NCBI RefSeq assembly: GCF_007992495.1
Contig: NZ_BKAJ01000096.1
Coordinates: 1 to 57,381 of the forward strand
Direction of reading: 5' to 3'
DNA length: 57,381 bases
Source of the DNA: Reyranella soli
Lineage (GTDB): Bacteria > Pseudomonadota > Alphaproteobacteria > Reyranellales > Reyranellaceae
Shown here: in pieces, positions 19,456-26,726 of the stretch
Layout of the letters: each line of letters starts with the position of its first letter
Position numbering within the stretch: the first letter of the stretch is position 1
Program-made: the position numbers and the translations under genes
The notes under the pieces: model-generated
The model's database searches: none
The model's input: only the letters and a program-made list of their open reading frames with translations
What the model was told of the DNA's origin: nothing

Positions 19456-19791
19456 CTACTTGATCGCCAGCGTGGTCAGATCGAAATTGACCGACGTCAT
19501 GCCGCCTGCCTGAAGCTCGACCACGGCGATGCCGCGGTTGAAATCGAGGGCAACGATACGGCTGGCCTGGTGCTTGTTCTTGATGCCGTTCAGCAGCATG
19601 GTCGTCAGCACTTCATAGACTGTCTGGCCTGGCTGACTGGCCCGTTGTTCGACTTCGGTGCGCTTCGCTGCCGTGAGTCCGGCAAGCTCAGCCTGCTCCA
19701 GCGTCGTTGCCTTCATGTGTTGCGCACGGGCGGCCGTCGTCGCGAGCGTTCCAGACGCCAACAGCATCAATGCGGTGCGCTTGCCGATCAT
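19456..19791 (-). CDS. small secreted protein of unknown function
   Basis: A 111-aa product with a signal peptide (MIGKRTALMLLASGTLATTAARAQ) and a predicted periplasmic domain. I start at ATG 19791 because GGAG sits 6 nt upstream; ATG 19803 is four codons longer. The mature region has an acidic helical part and ends VNFDLTTLAIK. No family recognised. It is convergent with the AraC gene (17 nt between stops) and follows the PLDc_N/SHOCT gene on the same strand after 79 nt. Confidence 0.65.
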   Translation of the reverse strand: MIGKRTALMLLASGTLATTAARAQHMKATTLEQAELAGLTAAKRTEVEQRASQPGQTVYEVLTTMLLNGIKNKHQASRIVALDFNRGIAVVELQAGGMTSVNFDLTTLAIK

Positions 19792-19870
19792 CTTGGTCTC
19801 CATCGACGGCCCGTGATGGTGATCTGCCGAAACGGGGCCTTGCGTCTCGGCTGACTGGAGTCACCGGCGA

Positions 19871-20251
19871 TCATCCGACCAGCCGGCTTCTGAGCATCAG
19901 GTACTCCTCGTTGGAAATGACGTTCTGCGCCTTCAGCCGGTCGAGCTTCAGCAACTCGTCGACGGTGCTGAAGCCTACGAACTGGCGCACGGCGTCGCGC
20001 ATCTCTTCGGTCTGTGCGGTCTTGCGTTCCGCCATTCCGGCGCCCTCGCTCAGGATGTAGGCGAAGGTCCCGACATAGGGCAGACCGACGAGAAGAACGA
20101 CCCACAGAAACTTGCCGGCACCGGACATATCTCTTCTGCGGAACAGGTCGCTTGCCGTGATCACGAGCAGCCACAGCCACAAGACGAAGATGAACGCGGC
20201 AACCGCATTGACGAGCAGCCCGGCGAATGAACCGCCGTTGGAAAGCAGCAT
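19871..20251 (-). CDS. PLDc_N/SHOCT small membrane protein (copy A)
   Basis: A 126-aa protein. Two transmembrane helices at about residues 11-31 and 47-66 flank ASDLFRRRDMSG, the pattern of the PLDc_N domain. A C-terminal SHOCT motif follows (VDELLKLDRLKAQNVISNEE). I start at ATG 20251, because the longer frame adds an Arg/Ser-rich shadow. It matches the 126-aa protein at 30918-31298 without gaps, with about 70 identical positions by hand alignment. Such proteins are common next to envelope stress and transport genes, but their function is not established. Confidence 0.82.
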   Translation of the reverse strand: MLLSNGGSFAGLLVNAVAAFIFVLWLWLLVITASDLFRRRDMSGAGKFLWVVLLVGLPYVGTFAYILSEGAGMAERKTAQTEEMRDAVRQFVGFSTVDELLKLDRLKAQNVISNEEYLMLRSRLVG

Positions 20252-20450
20252 GGTCTTCCCGCTCCGCTTTGTTCGAGATCGGATTTTACGAAGGCTGGCG
20301 GCGAACACATCGGCGCGAAGTCCCAGGACTGTTCCGCGCGTCCCAATCAGCGAGCACCGCGAGCAGGCCCTCTTCAAAAAGGGACGAAGTAACCAGTTTG
20401 GGGACGCCCGGCACAACGGGGATTCTGAGTGAAGTGGTATCGTTAGCGCG

Positions 20451-20468
20451 TCCGTGCATCAGCACGGA
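20451..20468. promoter_or_regulatory. 7-bp-arm inverted repeat before a small secreted-protein gene
   Basis: tccgtgc and gcacgga flank ATCA, ending 24 nt before ATG 20493. It could be an operator half-site pair or a leader hairpin. It lies in the 241-bp divergent region between 20251 and 20493, where nothing else stands out. Confidence 0.35.
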
Positions 20469-20492
20469 TGGAACCCAGTGAGGATGGCAGCC

Positions 20493-20750
20493 ATGACTTT
20501 CGGTCGCATACTGACGCTAACCGGGTGCGTTGTTCTCATTTCCACCGGATCGTTCGCGCAGCAGATGAGCGATGCGGACTATTGCCAGCAGTTGTCCAGC
20601 CTGTATCGCATGTTCTCTCGTGCCCAGACGGCCAATGCAGTAGCCGCTGCTGCGATGAACGAGTGCGACAAGGGCAACTTCCAGGTCGGGATCGCCAGGC
20701 TCGAGGAGATCCTGAACGGCCGCCGCATTCCGCTTCCTCCGCGCGGATAG
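20493..20750 (+). CDS. small secreted protein of unknown function
   Basis: An 85-aa product with a signal peptide (MTFGRILTLTGCVVLISTGSFAQ) and a short mature helical domain with two cysteines (DADYCQQL and NECDKGNF) that could form a disulfide. I choose ATG 20493, because GTGAGG lies 9 nt upstream; ATG 20484 sits too close to that site. Divergent from the SHOCT gene and convergent with the glycine-zipper gene. Family not recognised; the Cys pattern and ending (ILNGRRIPLPP) resemble small alphaproteobacterial periplasmic proteins. Confidence 0.65.
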   Translation: MTFGRILTLTGCVVLISTGSFAQQMSDADYCQQLSSLYRMFSRAQTANAVAAAAMNECDKGNFQVGIARLEEILNGRRIPLPPRG

Positions 20751-20780
20751 TCGCATCGACACGGGCAAAGCCTGACATCC

Positions 20781-20810
20781 GGAGGCAGCGCAGACCATTG
20801 CGCTGCTTCC
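20781..20810. terminator. bidirectional hairpin between convergent genes
   Basis: A 12-bp stem (ggaggcagcgca / tgcgctgcttcc, one G-T wobble) with loop GACCAT sits between the stops at 20750 (plus) and 20837 (minus). There is no T-run on either side, so it would be a weak or Rho-assisted terminator, but the position between convergent genes fits. Confidence 0.55.
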
Positions 20811-20836
20811 CGGCCCCCCGACGCGTCGTCGTCTGA

Positions 20837-21052
20837 CTATCTGTTGCCGGCTGCGGAGCCCACGATGGCGCCAGCCGCGCCGCCGATCAGGCCCGCGCCC
20901 ACCACCTGGCCGAAGCTGCCGCCTGCGACCATGCCGACGCCGGTTCCGAGCGCGGCCCCGGTCACGGCGCCTCTCTGTGTTGGGGTCATGTTCTCGCAGC
21001 TGCTCGCCAGGACGGAGACGGACAGCATCATCAGCATTTTCGACTTCAGCAC
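20837..21052 (-). CDS. glycine-zipper lipoprotein
   Basis: A 71-aa protein. The signal peptide ends in a lipobox-like site (SVLASSC, Cys19), followed by MTPTQRGAVTGAALGTG and a run of glycine-zipper repeats (GXXXG) to the C-terminus, as in YMGG-like/OsmB/SlyB outer-membrane lipoproteins. The GTG start at 21052 has GGGAGG 5 nt upstream, and that site overlaps the stop of the preceding antiporter gene (12-nt gap), so it is probably the last gene of the long RND-Mrp run. Confidence 0.8.
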   Translation of the reverse strand: MLKSKMLMMLSVSVLASSCENMTPTQRGAVTGAALGTGVGMVAGGSFGQVVGAGLIGGAAGAIVGSAAGNR

Positions 21053-21064
21053 GTTTGCCTCCCG

Positions 21065-22678
21065 TCAGATCGTTGCAGCGCTCAGCACGACGGCGATCGC
21101 CACCAGGGAGCAGGCTGCCGCCGGCCACCGTCGAAGCATGTGGTCCGCGCGCTCCATGGCCACGCCGATCGCGTAGCTGGAGCGAAACACCCTCTCGATC
21201 GTGCCCATGACGTCGCCAGCCGGGATTCGCGGCATGTGGCTTCCCCATCGCACCCAAGCGGGGGCTAGCACTGCCCCGATGACGACCGGCCATGCGGCAT
21301 CCCACAACGCACCGGGAGCGAGAACGGCCTGCACGGTTCCGCTGCTTGCGAGGTAGAGCAGCCAGGGAACGAAGAGTGCGGCCAGCGCCACGAGGCGCCA
21401 CGACAGCAGGAAAGCCTGTGGAATAACGGTCGGTGGCTCATGCGCCGCCGACCGCGCGAGACGTACGAGGAAGTGCACCATGAGCAACGTCGTGGCGGCG
21501 GCCGAGAGGTTTGCCAGCGTACCGGCCAGGCCGTTGCCCAGCGGCTCCTTGATGGCGAGCTTGGCCAGCGCGCCGCCGGTCAACGGCAATCCACCGAGGC
21601 CGAGCGCCACCAGGGTGGCGAGGAACAGCGTCGGCGCCGTGCGAGGCGCCGTCGTCATGGCGATCACCCCGATCGCCAGGAACAGCGCCCCCTTGGCCAG
21701 CACGTGATGCGCTGCATAGAGGGAGCCGGCGATCGGGGCGCTGTCGTTGCCCGCCGCGAGGCCCATGCCCAGCACGGCCGCGATGACGCCCATCTGGCTG
21801 ATGCTGGAATAGGCCAGCACGCTTGCCGGCCGGGATTGCAGGAGGCCGATGGCCACGCCGTAGAATGCCGAGAAGAAGCCGAGCACCGCCAGCAGTTCGC
21901 CGGCCACGGGCATCGCGCTGTCGAACGGCAGGAAGCGCAGGAAGCCGATGACGCCGGCCTTCACGCCGGCACCGCTCAGTACCGCCGCAGCGGGAACGGG
22001 CGCGGCGGCATAAGCCAGCGGCATCCAGCCGTGCACCGGCACCAGTCCGATCTTGAGGACGAAGCCGATCGCCGTCAGTGTCACCGCACCGTTGAGCCAC
22101 GGCGATTGCGGCAGCGCTGCCATCACGTCGCCGATCCGGAGGCTGCCGGTGGGATCGCCGGCGGCGAGCAGGACGAAGCCCATCAGCAGGAACGCCTCGC
22201 TCAGGACGGTGAAGGCCGTGTAGATCGCGCCGGCGCGCCACGCCGTCGGCTCGTCGTCGTGTGCGATCAGGCCATACGCGGGCAGACTTGCCAACGCGAA
22301 CAGCAGATAGAAACCGACGAGATCGTCCGCCATGAACACGCCCAAGCTGCCGCTGAGCGTGAGCAGCCAGCACACGACGAAGCGCAACGTCGCCGTGGTG
22401 CGTTTCAGGAAAGCGGCGGCGTAAAGACCGCCAGCGCTCCACAGCAGCGCCGAGACGCCGAGCAGGATCGCGCCGGGAAAGTCGAGCGCCAAGGCGAGAC
22501 GCAGCCAGGGGAGCTCGACTGCAACAGGATCGTTCTCGAGCGCCATGAGCGCTGCGGCCAATGCGGGCAGCGGCGCCACGGCCAGCCACGCCGGGACCGC
22601 GGGGCGCCATGCCGGGCGCAGGCACGCGGCGAGCAGCACCAGAGGGGCGAGCAATCCCGTGGCGAGCAGCGCGGTCAT
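21065..22678 (-). CDS. second MrpD/NuoM-like proton-antiporter subunit of the Mrp cassette
   Basis: A 537-aa polytopic protein of the Proton_antipo_M family, with about 14 membrane helices. The TM7-8 lysines are present (LKIGLVPVHGWMPLAYA; GVKAGVIG), as is the histidine-rich helix SLYAAHHVLAKGALF. However, the TM5 position that carries a glutamate in NuoL/M/N and MrpA/D reads FYLLFALASLPAYG, with Ala instead of Glu. It may stand in for the missing MrpA N-terminal part. The ATG overlaps the mrpD stop by 4 nt. Last subunit gene of the cassette; the glycine-zipper gene follows 12 nt later. Confidence 0.8.
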   Translation of the reverse strand: MTALLATGLLAPLVLLAACLRPAWRPAVPAWLAVAPLPALAAALMALENDPVAVELPWLRLALALDFPGAILLGVSALLWSAGGLYAAAFLKRTTATLRFVVCWLLTLSGSLGVFMADDLVGFYLLFALASLPAYGLIAHDDEPTAWRAGAIYTAFTVLSEAFLLMGFVLLAAGDPTGSLRIGDVMAALPQSPWLNGAVTLTAIGFVLKIGLVPVHGWMPLAYAAAPVPAAAVLSGAGVKAGVIGFLRFLPFDSAMPVAGELLAVLGFFSAFYGVAIGLLQSRPASVLAYSSISQMGVIAAVLGMGLAAGNDSAPIAGSLYAAHHVLAKGALFLAIGVIAMTTAPRTAPTLFLATLVALGLGGLPLTGGALAKLAIKEPLGNGLAGTLANLSAAATTLLMVHFLVRLARSAAHEPPTVIPQAFLLSWRLVALAALFVPWLLYLASSGTVQAVLAPGALWDAAWPVVIGAVLAPAWVRWGSHMPRIPAGDVMGTIERVFRSSYAIGVAMERADHMLRRWPAAACSLVAIAVVLSAATI

Positions 22679-24189
22679 GGCACGATGGCCGCGCGGCCGA
22701 CTTGCAGCAGGCCAAGGAAGCCCGGCGGTGCGAAGCCCAGCAGCAGCGCCGCAATCGCCAGGGCAAGCACGATGCCTTCGCGACCGCGCGATGGGCTCGC
22801 CCTCACGTCGAGGGGCGAGGCGGCGAGCGCCGGCGCCACCACGCGATAGACGTAGCCGCCGGCCAGCAGGCCGCCGCAGAGCACGATCGCCGCCCAGAAC
22901 CACTGACCGCCTTCGACGGTCGCCTGCAGCAGCAGCCACTTCGCGGTGAAACCGCCGCTCGGTGGCAATCCCATCAGGGACAATCCGCCGAGGCCGAAGG
23001 CGAACAGGGTCATCGGCATGGCGTGGCCGATGCCGCGCAGGTCGGCGATGCGGTCGTGGCCCAGCGATTCGGCAACCAGGCCGGCGGCCAGGAACATCGA
23101 TGCCTTGGCAAAGGCGTGACTGAGCGCCTGCATCACGCCGCCGTTCCAGGCCTGGCCGTTCCACGGCTCGGAGCCGGCAGCCAGCGGGAACATCAGGAAG
23201 AGATAGCCGACCTGGGCGATGGTCGAGTAGGCGATCAGGAGTTTCAATCGCCGCTGCCGCAAGGCAAGCACGCTGCCGAACAGGATGGCGCCGCTGCCCA
23301 GCGCGCCCAGCAGCCCCATCGCGGCATCCGAGGCGAGGCCTGGCATGACGTCGAACCACAACCGCACGACCAGGAAGAACGATCCCTTGACGACCAGTGC
23401 CGACAGAACGGCGCTTGCCGGGGCGGGTGCGTTGGCGTGCGCCGGCGGCAGCCACAGATGCAGCGGGAACAGCGCGGTCTTGGCGAGCAAGCCGGCTGTC
23501 ATCAACCCGCCGGCGGCGAAGGTGGCCGGCGCGACGACGGGCGCGGCGCGAATGCCCTCGGCGAGGAGGACGATGTCGAGCGTGCCGTAGGAGCCGTAGA
23601 GCAGGGCCGCGCCCAGCAGATAGAACACCGAGCCGATCAACGCGAAGAGAAGGTAGCGCAGCGCCGCGCGCAGCGTTTCGGGACGGCCGTCGAGGCAGAC
23701 CAGCGGAACGGCGGCGAAGGTGAGGAGTTCCAGCGCGACGTAGAGGTTGAACAGGTCGCCGCCGAGAAAGACCATGTTGAGCGCCGCCCAGAGTCCCTGC
23801 AGCAGCGTCCAGAAGGCAAGCGGTGCGCGGGCTTCGGCACGTTGCGGCGGTGTCGCAAAGAGAGGTCGTGCGAAGTATCCGGCGGCCGCGACCACCAGCG
23901 CCGCCGTTACCAGCATCACCGCGGAGAAGCCGTCGGCGCGGAGCGCAATGCCGAGCGGCGGCGCCCAGCCGCCCAGGATGTAGACGAGCGGCGCCTGTTC
24001 CCGCCACACGCCGAAGGCGATCACGAGGGCGATGCCAAGGCCGGCGGGCATCAGCGCGAGCGCGATCCGCTCGGCGTTGCGCCCGCCCGCGACCAGGGAC
24101 AGCAGCATGCCGACCACCGGCAGAACGATCGCCAGCACCAGCAGGTAGCCGCCGGGATTGGTGGCCAGCGCCAGCGCCACTGCTGACAT
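22675..24189 (-). CDS. mrpD: Mrp-type cation/proton antiporter subunit D
   Basis: A 504-aa membrane subunit related to complex I NuoM/N. The TM5 glutamate is present (LFNLYVALELLTFA), as are the TM7 lysine (LLAKTALFPLHLWLPPAHA) and the TM8 lysine (SALVVKGSFF), so it should conduct protons. It overlaps mrpC by one base (TAATG) and the second D-like gene by 4 nt. Mrp complexes exchange Na+ or K+ for H+ in pH and salt homeostasis; the ion specificity of this one is unknown. Confidence 0.9.
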   Translation of the reverse strand: MSAVALALATNPGGYLLVLAIVLPVVGMLLSLVAGGRNAERIALALMPAGLGIALVIAFGVWREQAPLVYILGGWAPPLGIALRADGFSAVMLVTAALVVAAAGYFARPLFATPPQRAEARAPLAFWTLLQGLWAALNMVFLGGDLFNLYVALELLTFAAVPLVCLDGRPETLRAALRYLLFALIGSVFYLLGAALLYGSYGTLDIVLLAEGIRAAPVVAPATFAAGGLMTAGLLAKTALFPLHLWLPPAHANAPAPASAVLSALVVKGSFFLVVRLWFDVMPGLASDAAMGLLGALGSGAILFGSVLALRQRRLKLLIAYSTIAQVGYLFLMFPLAAGSEPWNGQAWNGGVMQALSHAFAKASMFLAAGLVAESLGHDRIADLRGIGHAMPMTLFAFGLGGLSLMGLPPSGGFTAKWLLLQATVEGGQWFWAAIVLCGGLLAGGYVYRVVAPALAASPLDVRASPSRGREGIVLALAIAALLLGFAPPGFLGLLQVGRAAIVP

Positions 24190-24509
24190 TATTCAGGCCT
24201 TTGCTCGTCGGGATTGAGAGTCACCGTTCCCGAGGTCTCGAACAGCCGCAGCAGCAAGGCGACCGCCAGAGCCGTGGCCGAGAAAGCGACCACGATGCCG
24301 GTGATGACCAGCGCCTGCGGCACCGGATCGGCGGCAAATCCGGCGGCCCCGCCCTTGCGTGCCAGGATGCCGAACATCAGGAAGACGCCGCTGCCCAGAA
24401 GATTGAAGCACAGCAGCTTGCGCAGCGGATGGGCGAGGACCAGCAGGCCGTACACGCCGAGGCCGACCAGCGCGGCGCCCGTCAGTCCGGCGAGGGTTGC
24501 GGCGGTCAT
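24189..24509 (-). CDS. mrpC: Mrp antiporter subunit C (NuoK-like)
   Basis: A 106-aa protein with three transmembrane helices, homologous to NuoK. It has the conserved pattern LVGLGVYGLLVLAHPLRKLLCFNLLGSGVF near residues 14-43, then DPVPQALVITGIVVAFSATA in the last helices. Length and motifs are normal for MrpC/MnhC. Overlaps subunit B by 4 nt and subunit D by 1 nt. Confidence 0.9.
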   Translation of the reverse strand: MTAATLAGLTGAALVGLGVYGLLVLAHPLRKLLCFNLLGSGVFLMFGILARKGGAAGFAADPVPQALVITGIVVAFSATALAVALLLRLFETSGTVTLNPDEQRPE

Positions 24510-25459
24510 GGTGGTCCGGCCTGCGGCCGATTGGGCGGCCCGATGACCAGCAGAGGCAGCACCGCGGCGATGGAGAGCACCATGAACGCTTCGATGAACA
24601 GGATCAGCGGCTTGGCGATGCCGTCGGGATAGGCCAGGAAGCCGGCCGCGACGGCGAAACCGATCATGCCGATCAGCAGGAACATCGCGGGTCCTGCGAC
24701 CAGCACGACGCGCAGCCAGCGTCGATCGACCGCCGGTGCCTGAACGACCCGCGCCATCAGCACGATCATTGCCATTGCAGCGAGGAGCGCACCGCCCTGG
24801 AAGGCACCGCCAGGCTCGTTGGCGCCTACCCAGGCGATGTGGACGGCCACCACGATGCCGACCGGCGGCAACAATTGCGCGAAGAAGGTGAGGGGACCTT
24901 GATGATGCGCCAGCGGTCGTGGGCCTGCGACGCTGCCCCAGGCGTCATCGGCGGCCAGCGACCACACGCCGATCACCGCCAGGATCAGCACGACCTTCTC
25001 GAGCATCGTGTCGAAGGCGCGAAACGCCATAAGGACGGCCGTGACAGGATTGCCGAGACCCGTCTCGCCCAAGTGGCGTGCCACGTCGGGTGCCAGCGTC
25101 GGGCCGGGATCGGCCATCATCAGGACGCCGGCTGCAAGGACCCCGGCGATGGCGATGCAGAGCGTTGCTGCGGCGACGCGCACCATCGGCCGGAGCTGTT
25201 CGCTTGCCTGCGGTGGATCGGTGCCGCGCAGGCGCATCGCGGCGGTGATCAGCAGCACGCCGGTCACGCCGCTGCCGATCGCTGCCTCGGTCAGGGCGAC
25301 ATCCAGGGCGAACAGGCGTACCCAGACCAGCGACAGCAGCAGTCCGTACGCGACATAGCCCACAGCCGCCGCGAAGAGCTCGCGGGCGGCGATCGTCCAC
25401 GCCGCGACGCCAAGCACGAGGACGGCGAGGCCGATGTCGAGGATCTCGATCACTGTCAT
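24506..25459 (-). CDS. mrpB: Mrp subunit B fused to the MrpA C-terminal-like (DUF4040/MbhD) domain
   Basis: A 317-aa membrane protein. The N-terminal third (about 1-80, MTVIEILDIGLAVLVLGVAA ... LTEAAIGSGVTGVLLI) is the DUF4040/MbhD-type domain usually found at the C-terminus of MrpA. The C-terminal half (about 160-317, with ANEPGGAFQGGALLAAM) is the MnhB domain. ATG 25459 overlaps mrpG by 4 nt; the longer open frame upstream is a shadow. This arrangement recalls the MbhD-MbhF part of archaeal membrane-bound hydrogenases and replaces the usual giant MrpA, which is absent. Confidence 0.85.
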   Translation of the reverse strand: MTVIEILDIGLAVLVLGVAAWTIAARELFAAAVGYVAYGLLLSLVWVRLFALDVALTEAAIGSGVTGVLLITAAMRLRGTDPPQASEQLRPMVRVAAATLCIAIAGVLAAGVLMMADPGPTLAPDVARHLGETGLGNPVTAVLMAFRAFDTMLEKVVLILAVIGVWSLAADDAWGSVAGPRPLAHHQGPLTFFAQLLPPVGIVVAVHIAWVGANEPGGAFQGGALLAAMAMIVLMARVVQAPAVDRRWLRVVLVAGPAMFLLIGMIGFAVAAGFLAYPDGIAKPLILFIEAFMVLSIAAVLPLLVIGPPNRPQAGPP

Positions 25460-25746
25460 GGCGGCGGCCGGCGGCGGCCCAGCGCCTGTGCGATGACCTG
25501 CGCCGCCGTCGCGCTCGACAACTGGACCAGCACCCAGACGCCCAGCAGCTTGAGGCCGCCGAGCAGGCCGCTGGCCTGCGGCAGCAACCCGAGGACCACG
25601 AGGCCGAGCCCGAGATTGTCGGCCTTGGTGAGGGCGTGCAGACGCGTGAGCGAATCCGGGAAGCGAAGCAATCCGACGCTGCCCGCGAGGAAGAAGAAGG
25701 CGCCGGCGGAGACCGCGACAACCGTGAAGACGTCCGCCGCGCTCAT
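25456..25746 (-). CDS. mrpG: Mrp antiporter subunit G
   Basis: A 96-aa protein with three helices and the MnhG/PhaG signature GSVGLLRFPDSLTRLHALTK followed by ADNLG. Normal length. Overlaps mrpF and mrpB by 4 nt each. Confidence 0.92.
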   Translation of the reverse strand: MSAADVFTVVAVSAGAFFFLAGSVGLLRFPDSLTRLHALTKADNLGLGLVVLGLLPQASGLLGGLKLLGVWVLVQLSSATAAQVIAQALGRRRPPP

Positions 25747-26012
25747 GGGTCGTCATCCTGCCGGGGCGCGGCGCTGTTCACGAACGCCACCGAAGCGAAG
25801 GCGGCCAGCAACGCCAGTCCCAGGGCGACGTCCTCGGCGCCGCGCACACCGGTGGCCGCGGCCACCAGCAAAAGCGTGGCGATGCCGCCGGTTCCGAGCA
25901 GCTGAGCCGCCATCGTGCGATCGACGTTCTCAGGACCACGCAGGATGCGGGCCAGGCCGACGGCTACCGTCAGGAGGATCAAGCCGGCGGCGGCGAGCAG
26001 GAAGTCAGTCAT
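25743..26012 (-). CDS. mrpF: Mrp antiporter subunit F
   Basis: An 89-aa three-helix protein with the MnhF pattern LARILRGPENVDRTMAAQLL and a hydrophobic C-terminal helix pair. Normal length. Overlaps mrpE by 8 nt and mrpG by 4 nt. Confidence 0.92.
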   Translation of the reverse strand: MTDFLLAAAGLILLTVAVGLARILRGPENVDRTMAAQLLGTGGIATLLLVAAATGVRGAEDVALGLALLAAFASVAFVNSAAPRQDDDP

Positions 26013-26475
26013 CGCCGATCATCCGGCTGAACCGGGCTTCTTCCGCGGCGAAGCTCGCGGCAACGGGCTGGTCGACGTCGAGGCAATGGACCAGCAGCGC
26101 ACCATCGTCGTCGGATCCCGCCGGCAGCGTTCCGGGCAGCAGACTCGACAGCGCGCAGAAGGCGCTGCGTGCGCCGGCTGAGTGCAGGCGCGGGCGATAG
26201 ACCACGAAGCCCGGGCGCAGCTTCATCGATGGACTGAGGGCGAGCCAGGCGACCTGCACGCCCGCGCTCACCGATTGCGCGAGGAAGTGCGCGACGAACG
26301 ATGCCAAGGACCACCAACGCAGGTGCAGCCGGCTGGGCGGCAGCAGCCGCAGACTTGCCCATGTCGCCAGCACAGCCGTAGCGAGGCCGATCGGCAGATC
26401 GGCCACATGGTAGCCGGCGATCATCAGCCACAGGGCGAAGAACAACGCCGTCCGACCGACAGCGACCTGGTTCAT
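26005..26475 (-). CDS. mrpE: Mrp antiporter subunit E
   Basis: A 156-aa protein with two to three N-terminal membrane helices (ALFFALWLMIAGYHVADLPI ...) and a cytoplasmic C-terminal domain with VVYRPRLHSAGARSAFCAL and SLLPGTLPAG, as in MnhE. First subunit gene of the Mrp cassette. Its ATG overlaps the stop of the small GLEQQ-protein gene by 4 nt, which joins the antiporter to the RND genes upstream. Confidence 0.9.
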   Translation of the reverse strand: MNQVAVGRTALFFALWLMIAGYHVADLPIGLATAVLATWASLRLLPPSRLHLRWWSLASFVAHFLAQSVSAGVQVAWLALSPSMKLRPGFVVYRPRLHSAGARSAFCALSSLLPGTLPAGSDDDGALLVHCLDVDQPVAASFAAEEARFSRMIGDD

Positions 26476-26726
26476 CGCTGTTCTCCCGGCCTCGGCGGCG
26501 GTGATGGCGGTGGTGGCTTGCCGTGCGCTCCGGGCGCCTGCTGTTCGAGGCCCGGCGAGGTCGAGAAGCGATTGGTCTGCGGCACGGGCGTCACCTTGTT
26601 GGGTGTCCCCAACATCGAGTCGGTGCGCGCGTCGGCGCCGGAGTCGCGCGCTTCGCGACCGGGCTGCGCGGAAGCCTGGTGAGCCGCAACGATAGCGACC
26701 GACAGAAGGAACAGGACCGGCTTCAT
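26472..26726 (-). CDS. small secreted Pro-rich 'GLEQQ' protein between RND and Mrp genes
   Basis: An 84-aa product with a signal peptide (MKPVLFLLSVAIVAAHQASA) and a short mature region that is Pro-rich at the end. Residues 33-64 (from ARTDSMLGTP to PGLEQQA) align without gaps to residues 40-71 of the predicted outer-membrane protein at 33824-34858, with 19 of 32 identical by hand count. Its start overlaps the RND permease stop by 4 nt and its stop overlaps mrpE by 4 nt, so it is translated within the RND-Mrp operon. No known family recognised; possibly a periplasmic or outer-membrane accessory peptide of the pump. Confidence 0.75.
   Translation of the reverse strand: MKPVLFLLSVAIVAAHQASAQPGREARDSGADARTDSMLGTPNKVTPVPQTNRFSTSPGLEQQAPGAHGKPPPPSPPPRPGEQR

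Noticed and set aside
22561..24186. Long open frame antisense to the Mrp D genes
   Set aside because: It is the GC-rich shadow of mrpD: Arg/Gln/His-rich, without motifs, signal peptide or ribosome-binding site, while the opposite strand carries clear antiporter motifs.
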